Both the position numbers and the translations under genes were made by a program. Shown in pieces: positions 8,706-17,463 of a DNA stretch of 64,000 bases (the stretch's first letter is position 1; every line of letters starts with the position of its first letter). The DNA lies in NCBI RefSeq assembly GCF_963664735.1, contig NZ_OY761553.1:1937303-2001302 (forward strand), in the 5' to 3' direction. Below the pieces are notes generated by a model that saw only the letters and a program-made list of their open reading frames with translations, was not told the origin of the DNA and made no database searches. The stretch is from an uncultured Cohaesibacter sp. GTDB lineage: Bacteria; Pseudomonadota; Alphaproteobacteria; Rhizobiales; Cohaesibacteraceae.

Positions 8706-8734
8706 ACCATAAGAGCGCCGAGCTGATCGGTCAA
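8706..8734 (-). promoter_or_regulatory. Promoter of the leader/acetyltransferase unit
   Basis: On the minus strand TTGACC (8734-8729) and TATGGT (8711-8706) are separated by exactly 17 bases. Relative to the consensus they match 5 of 6 and 4 of 6 positions. The predicted start is at about 8699, the first base of the leader ORF. Confidence 0.65.
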
Positions 8735-8880
8735 GACGGATTCTGTTGCGACTCATTAGCATGCACTCATTTTGCTCGCCGCCATTACGCCGAGACAATG
8801 GTGTAGCCCAAATTACAAAGGCACCTTGCGGCTCAAACGAACACGCTCATTTATTCTATATCTTGGATGATGCGGGGAAA

Positions 8881-8991
8881 TCAGAGGAAAGCGAACCAGA
8901 ACAAAGCATAGGCCACCAGACCAAAACTCAACATTGAAGCATATTTGGCAATTTCAACGGAAGCGGTTCTTTCTGCAGCTTTTTTAGCCAT
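8881..8991 (-). CDS. Small single-pass membrane protein (36 residues)
   Basis: An ATG at 8991 follows AGGTGG at 5 bases. The 36-codon frame has a charged helix (MAKKAAERTASVEIAKYAS) and one C-terminal membrane helix rich in Leu, Phe and Trp (core SFGLVAYALFWFAFL). The amphipathic-then-hydrophobic layout and the good ribosome site make a genuine small protein likely. It lies about 150 bases upstream of the attenuator promoter in the same direction and may be its own unit. No family is recognised. Confidence 0.6.
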   Translation of the reverse strand: MAKKAAERTASVEIAKYASMLSFGLVAYALFWFAFL

Positions 8992-9393
8992 TCTATCCAC
9001 CTGTTTCTGGAGCCATTGATAAAGTGTAAGAAGCAAAAGTAAATGAGATATGAACGTTTGCTTTCTTTCAATCTAGGAACCTCTTTGACAGCTTACAATG
9101 GTTACAAGGACTAATTTTCTCTAAATTTTTGCCTCCTTTCCGCTTTCGCAGCACATCGGCAAGAAGGAAACCGCCTTAAAAAGAGAGTCTTGTTGGGACC
9201 GCTTTTGGGGCCATCTGTTGAAAATGCACCTCTCTTCCCGTCAAGCTTGTGAAAGTTTGTATCTGATTGTAACCGTTTCGCACCCTGCGACAGTTCCTGA
9301 CAATATAGAGAATTGTCGAGATTTTCCCGCGCCTCTACTGCAGTATACTTGTTGCAATTACCAAGCCTCGCACTCTAGAGCGGAGACGCTGAA
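8992..9393. other. Intergenic, no gene seen
   Basis: About 400 bases that should contain the promoter of the small protein at 8991 (minus) and of the PepSY gene at 9394 (plus). I see no operator or terminator that I can support. Confidence 0.4.
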
Positions 9394-10557
9394 ATGTCTT
9401 TCAGACGAATTGTTTTCTGGGCCCACCTGATCGTAGGGGTGGTCACAGGACTTGTTATTTTTGCTTTGGCCTTTACCGGCGTCATGCTTACCTATGAAAT
9501 GCAGATCAAAGATGCCTTTAGCCCAAGCATTGCTCCGACGGCCGAGCATGCACAGGTGCTTTCGGCAGATGAAATCATGCAGATCGCCAAACCGGCGTTC
9601 CCCGGCGAAACCGCCACGCTCAATTTCTACAAGGATGATAGCAAGCCGGTCTCCGTTTCCGCTGGACGCCACGAAGCCAAATTGATCGATCAATATCGTG
9701 GTGAATTCATCGAAGGCGACGTCAATCCCACCGAAGGCTTCTTTGGCTTGATGGAGAACATTCACAAGCATCTTGCAGCAGGCTACGGCTCTCTTGGTCA
9801 GGATGCTGTAAAAATCAGCAATCTGGCTTTTCTGTTCATCATCATATCCGGTGCCTATTTGTGGCTGCCACGCAAGTGGAAATGGCCTTTCCTGAAACAG
9901 AAAATCTTTTTCCAGAAGATGCCAACCGCCAAGGCGCGTGACTTCAACTGGCACCATGTCTTTTCCTTCTGGGTGCTCATTCCGTTGATTGCTGTGGTTG
10001 GTTCAGGGGTTGTGCTGTCCTATCAGTGGGCCAATGAACTGGTCTTTGCGGCAGCGGGCCTGGAAGCTCCTCAAGGACGCGGACAAGGCAAAGGCATGTG
10101 GGCCAGAGGGTCTGGCGGGGGCGCTTCCGAGCTGCCTGTCGACCAGCTTGTTTCCTATCAGAGCATACTGGACAAGGCCAAGGGCGTTGAGAGCAACTGG
10201 AAAACCATTTCCATCATTGTACCAGACTCGGATCAGGCGGGATCGGTAGACGTGCTGGTTGATACTGGCAACGGCAAACAGGTGTCCACACAGCAGACGA
10301 TAACCTATAACAGAGAAACCGGCGATGTCGCCTCGGTCAAAGGCCCAGATGAAATGGCCACCCCGACGCAGTCTCTTCGCCGCTACATTCGTTTCCTGCA
10401 TACAGGCGAAGTCTATGGCGTGATCGGGCAAACCCTTGCCGGGATTGCGTCTCTGGCTTGTCTCTTCCTTGTCTGGACAGGCTTTGCGCTGGCGTGGCGT
10501 CGTCTCATCTCGCCGCTGTTTCGCCCCAAGGCAAAGCCAACGGTGACAGCCCACTAA
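9394..10557 (+). CDS. PepSY-associated transmembrane protein
   Basis: A 387-residue inner-membrane protein of the PepSY-TM family. It has a membrane helix at about 7-30 (WAHLIVGVVTGLVIFALAFTG), a periplasmic PepSY-like domain, membrane segments near 147-162 (AFLFIIISGAYLWLP) and 190-212, a second periplasmic domain, and a final membrane helix before an Arg/Lys-rich tail. The start HLIVGVVTG and the later FLHTGEVYGVIGQTLAGIASL are family hallmarks. Homologues often sit next to siderophore receptors or flavin reductases; here it is alone. GGAG lies 8 bases before the ATG. Confidence 0.85.
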   Translation: MSFRRIVFWAHLIVGVVTGLVIFALAFTGVMLTYEMQIKDAFSPSIAPTAEHAQVLSADEIMQIAKPAFPGETATLNFYKDDSKPVSVSAGRHEAKLIDQYRGEFIEGDVNPTEGFFGLMENIHKHLAAGYGSLGQDAVKISNLAFLFIIISGAYLWLPRKWKWPFLKQKIFFQKMPTAKARDFNWHHVFSFWVLIPLIAVVGSGVVLSYQWANELVFAAAGLEAPQGRGQGKGMWARGSGGGASELPVDQLVSYQSILDKAKGVESNWKTISIIVPDSDQAGSVDVLVDTGNGKQVSTQQTITYNRETGDVASVKGPDEMATPTQSLRRYIRFLHTGEVYGVIGQTLAGIASLACLFLVWTGFALAWRRLISPLFRPKAKPTVTAH

Positions 10558-10592
10558 TTTCAAGGCCAACTGCATAAGTGGTTGGGCAAGCG

Positions 10593-10629
10593 AAACCCGC
10601 AGAGCTTTTCATGGCGCTGCGGGTTTTTT
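10593..10629 (+). terminator. Rho-independent terminator
   Basis: AACCCGCAG pairs with CTGCGGGTT around a short loop that may itself pair (AGC/GCG region), followed by six T. It lies about 35 bases after the PepSY gene. Confidence 0.85.
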
Positions 10630-10690
10630 CATTATTCTGCTTTTGCCGATAGCCTTTTGCCGTGATCAGCAGAAGGCAAGGCATCATACG

Positions 10691-11794
10691 CTAGATGATA
10701 TCGGTGCCAGAGATCTCCAGACCAAAACCATCAAGCCCCACATAGGTGCGTTCGCGGGATGACAAAAGACGGATGGAGGAAATGCCAAGATCTTTTAGAA
10801 TCTGCGCACCAAGACCAATGTCACGCCAGCTATTCTCACGACCCTTGGCGCTTTTGTGCTCTTCGTTCTGAGCCAGCTCCAGAGCATCGCGCGGGCGCAT
10901 GGAACCGGTGGCCACACAAGGCGAGCCATCACGCAGATAGACCAGAACACCGCGATCCGCAGCAAATCTCTCGGAAATCTTGTCCAGCGTGCCCGAGGTG
11001 CCGAAAATGTCAGCGAGCACATTTTCCTGATGGATACGGACCGGAATGTCCTTGCCGTCGCGGATGTCACCGAAGATCAGGGCGACATGCTCCATATCAT
11101 CGAATTTTGCCTTGAAGGTCACAGCACGTGCCGGACCAAAGCGGGTGTCAATGTTGAACTCTTCGATGCGATCCACCAGGCGCTCTATGCGCTGGCGATA
11201 GGCGATGAGATCGGCAACGGATACATGAGTTATACCGTGCTCCTTGGCGAAGGTGATGATATCTGGTCCCTTCTTGACCGTGCCATCATCGTTCACCAAT
11301 TCGGAAATCACACCAACAGGCGGCAAGCCAGCCAGATTGCACAGATCAACAGCAGCCTCCGTGTGGCCGGAACGAACAAGTACGCCGCCTTCCTTTGCGA
11401 TCAGCGGAAAGATGTGCCCCGGACGGACAAAATCGCTGGCGCCAGAGTTGCCGTTGGCAAGGCCATGCACCGTCATGCAGCGCTCCTCGCCGGAAATGCC
11501 GGTGGTGGTGCCGTGTTTGTAGTCGACAGACACAGTAAAAGCCGTAGAGAGGGGGGCGTCGTTGTGCGACACCATCGGGTTAAGGTTGAGATGGCGCGCA
11601 CGCTCTCCAGTCATGGGCGCACAGACAATGCCAGAACTGTGCCGAATGATGAAACCCATCTGTTCTGGTGTGATTTTTGTCGCAGCGACAATAAGATCGC
11701 CTTCGTTTTCGCGATCATCGTCATCGGTGACGACGACCATCTCGCCCTTTTCAAAAGCGCGAATGGCTTGCGCTACCCGTTCCATATCGGCCAT
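10691..11794 (-). CDS. ribB: 3,4-dihydroxy-2-butanone 4-phosphate synthase with degenerate GTP cyclohydrolase II domain
   Basis: The N-terminal ~200 residues are a full DHBP synthase, which makes the four-carbon precursor of riboflavin from ribulose 5-phosphate: VVTDDDDRENEGDL, GFIIRHSSGIVCAPM, FTVSVD, RPGHIFPL, RSGHTEAAVDL and the Glu in VNDDGT are all present. The C-terminal ~165 residues follow the GTP cyclohydrolase II fold, but the zinc-binding Cys cluster is missing (region HQENVLADIFGTSGTLDKI) and the nucleotide-handling residues are changed. The second activity is therefore probably lost. It follows aroC at 172 bases with no FMN riboswitch in the spacer. Confidence 0.9.
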   Translation of the reverse strand: MADMERVAQAIRAFEKGEMVVVTDDDDRENEGDLIVAATKITPEQMGFIIRHSSGIVCAPMTGERARHLNLNPMVSHNDAPLSTAFTVSVDYKHGTTTGISGEERCMTVHGLANGNSGASDFVRPGHIFPLIAKEGGVLVRSGHTEAAVDLCNLAGLPPVGVISELVNDDGTVKKGPDIITFAKEHGITHVSVADLIAYRQRIERLVDRIEEFNIDTRFGPARAVTFKAKFDDMEHVALIFGDIRDGKDIPVRIHQENVLADIFGTSGTLDKISERFAADRGVLVYLRDGSPCVATGSMRPRDALELAQNEEHKSAKGRENSWRDIGLGAQILKDLGISSIRLLSSRERTYVGLDGFGLEISGTDII

Positions 11795-11966
11795 GTGCTA
11801 TATGTCCTCGTTCTTGCTATCTGCTGATAGATGCTGGTTATATGTTGTTTTTTACGCTGTTCTTTCTGTCACATGAAGCGCTTTCAAGACACGGCACCCC
11901 AGCGTTTTCATCACTAGAATCTGATCTTTAGAGATAGTGCTTGCGTGCAAAAAAACAATTCGACCT

Positions 11967-13055
11967 TCAGCCCTGCTGTGCGCGATGCAAAAGCGTATGA
12001 TCTGCCAACACAAGCGCCAGCATTGCCTCACCCACAGGAACCGCGCGAATGCCAACGCATGGATCGTGACGTCCCTTGGTCATGACATCCACTTCTTCAC
12101 CGGAGCGGGTGATGGATTTCTTCGGCGTCAGGATCGAGCTGGTCGGTTTGATGGCAAAGCGGACCACGACCTCTTCTCCATTTGAGATACCGCCAAGAAT
12201 GCCGCCTGCGTGATTGGAGAGGAATTCAGGCTTGCCGTCGGCACCGATGCGCATTTCGTCGGCATTTTCTTCACCGGTCAGACAAGCGGCATTGAAGCCC
12301 TCACCAATTTCGACCCCCTTGACGGCGTTGATTGACATCATCGCGCTGGCGATGTCCTGATCCAGCTTGGCATATATCGGAGCGCCAAGCCCAACCGGCA
12401 CACCCGAGGCCACGATCTCGATCACGGCACCGATGGAAGATCCGCTCTTGCGAATGCCGTCCAGATACTCAGCCCAAAGTGCGGCAGCTTCCTTGTCCGG
12501 ACAGAAGAAGGGGTTGTTGCCCACCTCATTCCAATCCCAGTTTTCCCGATTGATCTTGTGCGGTCCCATTTGCACCAGAGCGCCGCGGATCGTGATATGC
12601 GGGATGACCTTGCGGGCGATGGCTCCGGCGGCAACACGCATCGCCGTTTCGCGCGCTGAAGAGCGCCCGCCTCCGCGATAGTCCCTGATGCCATATTTGG
12701 CATCATAGGTGTAATCTGCGTGACCGGGGCGATAACGCTCGGCAATGTTGCCATAGTCCTTGGAGCGCTGATCCGTGTTGTGAATGATAAGCCCGATGGA
12801 GGTGCCGGTGGTCACCTGTTCGCCAGTTTCGGGATGCGCAAAGACACCGGACAGGATTTCGACCTGATCGGCTTCCTGACGCTGGGTGGTGTAGCGCGAT
12901 TGCCCCGGACGACGGCGATCCAGATCTTTCTGGATTTCCTCGCTGGAGATGGCAATCAGGGACGGACAACCATCCACGGTGCAGCCTATGGCCGGGCCGT
13001 GGCTTTCCCCCCATGTGGTAACGCGAAAGAGATGTCCGAAACTGTTATGCGACAT
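11967..13055 (-). CDS. aroC: Chorismate synthase
   Basis: A 362-residue enzyme that converts 5-enolpyruvylshikimate 3-phosphate to chorismate with reduced FMN, the last shared step of aromatic amino acid synthesis. Signatures are the N-terminal [44 protein letters not shown] (seen in part as [18 protein letters not shown]) and the C-terminal [16 protein letters not shown]. The ATG at 13055 has GGGAAG 10 bases upstream; a TTG at 13064 is in frame but less likely. It is followed by ribB in the same direction. Confidence 0.95.
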   Translation of the reverse strand: MSHNSFGHLFRVTTWGESHGPAIGCTVDGCPSLIAISSEEIQKDLDRRRPGQSRYTTQRQEADQVEILSGVFAHPETGEQVTTGTSIGLIIHNTDQRSKDYGNIAERYRPGHADYTYDAKYGIRDYRGGGRSSARETAMRVAAGAIARKVIPHITIRGALVQMGPHKINRENWDWNEVGNNPFFCPDKEAAALWAEYLDGIRKSGSSIGAVIEIVASGVPVGLGAPIYAKLDQDIASAMMSINAVKGVEIGEGFNAACLTGEENADEMRIGADGKPEFLSNHAGGILGGISNGEEVVVRFAIKPTSSILTPKKSITRSGEEVDVMTKGRHDPCVGIRAVPVGEAMLALVLADHTLLHRAQQG

Positions 13056-13226
13056 GTGCAGCAAGCTTCCCGTCTCGGGTGCCCGCCCTTAATATGCAAG
13101 CACGCCATAATGAACCAACGGCACTTTATTAAAGAGCAAGAAAGCAAAGGTCAAACGCCGCAAAGCAATAATTGCTTTTCAGTCGCTAAAAACGGCTAAA
13201 GACTCATTGATTGGCTATTATTGGCC

Positions 13227-13754
13227 CTATTTGGCAAAGGTCGTAGACCAATAGCGGCTACCCGAGCGCATGATCTTGTTCCCGGCCTTCTGACCGCAAT
13301 CCCGCACAGTCTTCTGGGTCCAGTCCCTTGCACCATTTACGCCGTTATATAGAACCATGTTGATTCCGCTGGCGCTCTTATAAAACTCATAAGTGGTGTA
13401 GATATGGCGACTTTGATCGGGTGAGCGCATCGAGACACGCTCATAAAGATGAAGGCGATCACCTTTCTTGTCGCTCAGGGTTTCATAGCTCCAGTAGTTG
13501 CCAAGAGAGCCTTTGCTGGCGCTGCCAATATCGAACACGACTTCCCTGTCAGGAAACCTGGGATCAATGCGCTTAATAACGCCTGAATCGGCTTTGAAAT
13601 AATAAGCTCTGCCAGAAGATTCATTGCCACCTTCGCAATAGATGGATCTGCCATCAAGTGCGGCAATGATATCCTGAGCAGTTGCTGCAGAGACTGACGC
13701 AAGCAATGCTCCGCATACAAACAGCATGCCTTGCAATTTCTTTGACGTTCTCAT
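13227..13754 (-). CDS. Secreted protein of unknown function
   Basis: A 175-residue protein with a clear Sec signal peptide (basic MRTSKKLQG, hydrophobic MLFVCGALLASVSAATA, probable cleavage after ATA or AQD). The mature part has two Cys (YCEGG near the N-terminus and VRDCGQ near the C-terminus) that could form a disulfide, and many aromatic residues. I do not recognise a domain. The ATG at 13754 is chosen because GGGGAAG lies 8 bases upstream; the frame extends to 13799 without another ribosome site. It lies alone between aroC and the histidine phosphatase gene. Confidence 0.7.
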   Translation of the reverse strand: MRTSKKLQGMLFVCGALLASVSAATAQDIIAALDGRSIYCEGGNESSGRAYYFKADSGVIKRIDPRFPDREVVFDIGSASKGSLGNYWSYETLSDKKGDRLHLYERVSMRSPDQSRHIYTTYEFYKSASGINMVLYNGVNGARDWTQKTVRDCGQKAGNKIMRSGSRYWSTTFAK

Positions 13755-14017
13755 AATCCAAGCTTCCCCAGATGCACATTCATCAAGAATGGGCCTCAAG
13801 CTGCTTTTGATGTGTTCAGTTTTCCATTTTGCAGGTCAACTTTATCAAAAGTGTCCTAATTTATCGTCAGGATAGGAAGATAAATTTAAGTAAAACTTAC
13901 CGAAAATCCTCTTCAACCCAAAGAGGAATGTGCAAGCAAAAACAACTCTGAGATATTTTCGCAAGTATATGAATTCATACAAACATTGGCATTATCAACA
14001 AGGGTAGCAGCGAGAAT

Positions 14018-14614
14018 CTAAATCCACTTAGCTTGCTGCCCATCCCAGTAATAAATCTTGTCCTGAGGGGTTTTTAACACTGGGGCCTCAAGTTCTGGCA
14101 CATTTTCGAGGAAATATCGCACAATTCGCAACACGCCTCCATGGGCAATGACAACCGTTGGTTTTTCAAGTTTATGAAGCCATTCACCGACACGTTCGGA
14201 GAGCATTTGATAGCTTTCTCCATTTGGCATGCGGGTGGTCCATTTGTCCTTTTCACGCTGCCAATATAGCTCGGGTTCGCGCTCCTTGATCTCTTCCAGG
14301 GTCCAGCCTTCCCAATCGCCAAATGAGAATTCAATCAAACGGTCATCAAATATCACCGATTTGGCCCAAGGGGTATCGGTCCAACCGGCAGCCTGCAGAA
14401 CCAGATCAAGGGTCTGTCTGGTGCGCGTCATTGGACTACAATAAAGAACGGCATCCTTGGGATCTGGCAACAACTCTGCCAGCACCCTGCCGTTACGGCT
14501 GGCCTGCCCCTCGCCTTTCTTGTTCAGCGGAATGTCTTTCTGCCCCTGATAGCGATATTCGGCATTCCAATCTGTTTCACCGTGGCGAATGTAATAAATT
14601 GGCGGGATAGGCAT
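14018..14614 (-). CDS. Histidine phosphatase (phosphoglycerate mutase-like)
   Basis: A 198-residue member of the histidine phosphatase superfamily. It carries the RHGETDWN motif near residue 11 with the catalytic His, the second Arg and Glu region (SPMTRTRQTLDLV; FSFGDWEG), and the second catalytic His in VVIAHGGVLR. The substrate, a phosphosugar or other small phosphate ester, is not determined. AAGGA lies 6 bases before the ATG. The gene lies downstream of fabI but behind a strong terminator, so it is probably its own unit. fabI, this phosphatase, aroC and ribB in a row is an arrangement I recall from other Rhizobiales. Confidence 0.85.
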   Translation of the reverse strand: MPIPPIYYIRHGETDWNAEYRYQGQKDIPLNKKGEGQASRNGRVLAELLPDPKDAVLYCSPMTRTRQTLDLVLQAAGWTDTPWAKSVIFDDRLIEFSFGDWEGWTLEEIKEREPELYWQREKDKWTTRMPNGESYQMLSERVGEWLHKLEKPTVVIAHGGVLRIVRYFLENVPELEAPVLKTPQDKIYYWDGQQAKWI

Positions 14615-14713
14615 CGGCTTTCCTTGGCAGCTCGCGGTATGGCTGGTCGAACCAGAGTGCTCATACTTGGTTGTTGAGCGGTTTTGTTTGGCTTGTTATC
14701 GCCTTTAGGCCAT

Positions 14714-14756
14714 AAAAAAACACCCGTGGTCAACCAACAAATTTGGAAGACCACGG
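14714..14756 (-). terminator. Rho-independent terminator of fabI
   Basis: On the minus strand CCGTGGTC (14756-14749) pairs with GACCACGG (14731-14724), with a secondary CCAA/TTGG pairing in the loop, followed by a run of seven T. It lies about 70 bases beyond the fabI stop. Confidence 0.9.
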
Positions 14757-14826
14757 ATGCAGACTCTTGAGAAGCGATTGCCCTCTTGCAGATCAGAGAC
14801 GCAAATCTATTTAGAAATCAACGCGA

Positions 14827-15636
14827 TCACACGGTAATGTCAGGCGCATCGACGGCCTTCATGCCGATTGCATGATAGCCGGCGTCGACATGGTGAATCT
14901 CGCCCGTCACCCCGCGCGCAAAGTCGGACAGAAGATATACAGCGGAATCACCAACTTCATCGGTCGTAACCACACGACGCAATGGAGAGTTATATTCGTT
15001 CCATTTCAGGATGTAACGGAAATCGCCAATACCGGAAGCAGCCAGCGTCTTGATCGGGCCTGCAGAAATGGCGTTAACACGGATTTTGTCCTTACCCAGA
15101 TCCTCAGCCAGATATTTGACAGAGGTTTCAAGAGCAGATTTGGCAACGCCCATGACGTTGTAATGAGGCATGACCTTTTCTGCACCATAATAGGTGAGCG
15201 TCAGCAAGGAACCACCCTCTGGCATAAGCTTCTCGGCGCGCTGCGCAATGGCAGTGAAGGAATAAGCCGAGATGAACATGGACTGGGTGAAATTCTCCGC
15301 CGTGGTATCGATGTAACGACCTGTCAGCTCGTCCTTATCGGAGAAGGCGATGCAGTGTACAACGAAATCAATAGTTCCCCATTCGTCCGCCAGGCAAGAA
15401 AAGACCGCGTCGATCGTTTCGCCATCGGTCACATCGCAATGTCCGGCAACGAAGGCCCCCAACTGTTCAGCAAGAGGTTCAACGCGCTTTTTCATGGCGT
15501 CACCCTGATAGGTCAGTGCCAGCTCTGCCCCGGCGTCCTTACAGGCTTTGGCGATGCCCCAAGCGATGGAACGATTGTTGGCAACACCCATGATAAGTCC
15601 GCGTTTGCCTTTCAACAATTGTGGTTTGTCAGACAT
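14827..15636 (-). CDS. fabI: Enoyl-[acyl-carrier-protein] reductase (NADH)
   Basis: A 269-residue short-chain dehydrogenase that catalyses the last reduction of each fatty-acid elongation cycle. It has the FabI nucleotide motif GLIMGVANNRSIAWGIA, the CDVTD segment, the Tyr-x6-Lys catalytic pair in the form YNVMGVAKSALE, and AGPIKTLAASGI. The ATG at 15636 follows GAGGA at 5 bases; the frame extends to 15699 but that part looks untranslated. The enzyme type is the usual target of triclosan-like inhibitors. It is monocistronic, ended by the strong terminator at 14714-14756. Confidence 0.95.
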   Translation of the reverse strand: MSDKPQLLKGKRGLIMGVANNRSIAWGIAKACKDAGAELALTYQGDAMKKRVEPLAEQLGAFVAGHCDVTDGETIDAVFSCLADEWGTIDFVVHCIAFSDKDELTGRYIDTTAENFTQSMFISAYSFTAIAQRAEKLMPEGGSLLTLTYYGAEKVMPHYNVMGVAKSALETSVKYLAEDLGKDKIRVNAISAGPIKTLAASGIGDFRYILKWNEYNSPLRRVVTTDEVGDSAVYLLSDFARGVTGEIHHVDAGYHAIGMKAVDAPDITV

Positions 15637-16062
15637 AGAAATCCTCTTGATTCTATCGCGAACGAATCGCGTAATTTTTGGCCCCAGACACGTTAACATG
15701 TCAGATGCTTGTATGCTGGATGGTTAGAGCAGACAATCCGCTGAAGCTTTTGCTCTGCATAAGCCCTGTTAATAGTGCGAATAGAAACAGCATTGGCACT
15801 GAGTTAAGCGCGCTGCTACCGGCCGTTACTTAGCGCTTTTTGCTCGTTACCAAGGCTTCTTCTAACCATCACGTAATGTGTGAGGCCTTTATCCACCATG
15901 TTGCAGCAGAATTGCAATGCCTAAATGCAAGCGACAGATCAGCGCTGTGCTCAACATTTGTTACAAATTCTTAACCGTCACGCCATGAAAGGGCAAAGCA
16001 CAAAGACCGTCAAAATGCAGGCCCGCCAAAGCATGGGCCAAAATTCACGGCGGAGTATGTCT
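15637..16062. other. Intergenic, no gene seen
   Basis: This holds the fabI promoter region. A plus-strand frame at 15925-16281 crosses the perfect inverted repeat at 16063-16106 and has no ribosome site, so I do not call it. Confidence 0.4.
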
Positions 16063-16106
16063 GTCCGGCCGGGCTCATTCTTCTTTGCGAATGAGCCCGG
16101 CCGGAC
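16063..16106. repeat. Perfect 18-bp GC-rich inverted repeat
   Basis: GTCCGGCCGGGCTCATTC (16063-16080) and its exact reverse complement (16089-16106) flank an 8-base loop TTCTTTGC. There is no T-run on either side, so a normal Rho-independent terminator is unlikely. Possible roles are a protein-binding palindrome, a structured RNA or a remnant of a repeat element. Confidence 0.8.
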
Positions 16107-16191
16107 GAACCGATTGTTGGTAAAACCATCTGCGGGTTTGCTTTTTGGAGCGGACTATACGCCCCGCAGAAAAGACCCGTTCAGAGGCAGA

Positions 16192-16216
16192 CATAAAAGC
16201 TTTGCAAGCTTTTATG
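16192..16216 (-). terminator. Hairpin just after the TetR gene
   Basis: CATAAAAGCTT and AAGCTTTTATG form an 11-bp perfect stem around a 3-base loop, seven bases after the TetR stop on the minus strand. The T-rich 3' arm could support termination, but no further T-run follows. Confidence 0.4.
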
Positions 16217-16223
16217 CTCACTA

Positions 16224-16922
16224 TCAGGCAATAGCCGAAATGGGCATAGCCCTTTCAAGGTTATCAGGCAGGATATGGTAGCCTACCAAAACACCTTTCA
16301 GTGCAGCATCAAGACGTTGATGCAAATCGAACTCCCGACCACTGTTCAGCCAAATCTGTCCCATGCCGAAAAGCATTGACAAAATGATGTTGCTTACATC
16401 GCCTGGCTTGAAGTTTTCAGTCAGTTGCCCCTTGTCTTTTGCAGCCGTTAGCAAGCGCTCCAAAGTAAATGTCAAAAGCGAAATGGCACATTTGCTTGAT
16501 CTGCCAGTGTGCTCTTTGACCGAACTTTCAGCTTCTTCTATTATGCTGCGCTGACAAATGAGCGTAAGCCAGACACCCGGCGCACGCTCAAAGCTGGATC
16601 CCATTTGAGACACAACAATTTGCAGCAGATTGACAGGATCAGCCCACATTTCGGACCTTCCGATCAAAAGCTTCAATTCATCGACAACGCGAAGATTTGC
16701 TTCTTCGAGAATTGCATGATGCAATTGTTGCTTCGAGCGAAAATGCCGAAAAATAGCAGGCTGAGAAATACCTACTTTGTAGGCAAGCTCAGTTGTTGAC
16801 AGCGACAAGTGTCCTGATACAGCGATACAGTCGAACGCTGCGTTCACGATCTCAAGCTGTCGTTTGGCGCTGTTCATACGCTGAACAGGCCGTTTTCGTA
16901 AAGATGAACCTATATGAGGCAT
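16224..16922 (-). CDS. TetR/AcrR family regulator
   Basis: A 232-residue regulator with an N-terminal TetR helix-turn-helix: RQLEIVNAAFDCIAVSGH then STTELAYKVGISQPAIFRHFRSK (cited core TELAYKVGISQPAIFRHF). The rest is a helical ligand or dimer domain with no specific match. The ATG at 16922 follows AAGGGGA at about 8 bases; an internal ATG at 16877 is possible. It is flanked by long intergenic regions on both sides, and the gene divergent from it is the FAD-linked dehydrogenase at 17464, a possible target. Confidence 0.85.
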   Translation of the reverse strand: MPHIGSSLRKRPVQRMNSAKRQLEIVNAAFDCIAVSGHLSLSTTELAYKVGISQPAIFRHFRSKQQLHHAILEEANLRVVDELKLLIGRSEMWADPVNLLQIVVSQMGSSFERAPGVWLTLICQRSIIEEAESSVKEHTGRSSKCAISLLTFTLERLLTAAKDKGQLTENFKPGDVSNIILSMLFGMGQIWLNSGREFDLHQRLDAALKGVLVGYHILPDNLERAMPISAIA

Positions 16923-17463
16923 CCAGCTGTCCCCTTGCTGTGATGCAGACCAATAACAATAATAAATATTATATATCGATTTATTTTACAAATGCTATGG
17001 CTTATACGCCGCACCTGCGAAATATTAAACTTACATAGGTAATTCCTACAATTATATGCTTTACTCTGTGTGTAACTTTGACAAATAGATTTCTTCGTAG
17101 CTCAAGCTCTAAAGCTCAGCATCGAGTTGAAGTGTGCGCGCAAACGTTTTACTGAAGCCCGAACAATTTTTGCCTTGTGATCCTACGATATTTTGGCAGC
17201 AAAACAGAATCAGCCGCTTCACAGCACGAAAAACACTTGAAACTTCTTGTATTTTTCATCTGGACGCCTTGCGGCAAACACGCACCTTGTTTTTGTCTGC
17301 GACATCACTCAGTTAATGGAACTCCTTTTCAGACCAGCAGGATTCTGCTAGATTAATGCCTCAACCCACCGCTCTGGCATCAATCTCAGGGTTTCATTCC
17401 AAGACCAGACTGTAGCCGAACCGCCGTCTGTGTGAATAGCCCCTCTATCAAACGAAGTTATAA
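16923..17463. other. Divergent promoter region, no gene seen
   Basis: An AT-rich stretch of about 540 bases between the TetR gene and the dehydrogenase operon. I saw no clear palindrome that could be named as the TetR operator. Confidence 0.4.

Noticed and set aside
10856-11827. Plus-strand frame of 323 codons over ribB
   Set aside because: Antisense to a clear DHBP synthase gene; no ribosome site or motif.
11795-11966. Possible FMN riboswitch ahead of ribB
   Set aside because: The 172-base spacer lacks the conserved RFN element segments; only a T-run with a 4-bp stem is present.
15925-16281. Plus-strand frame of 118 codons
   Set aside because: It spans a perfect palindrome and overlaps the TetR 3' end, with no ribosome site.
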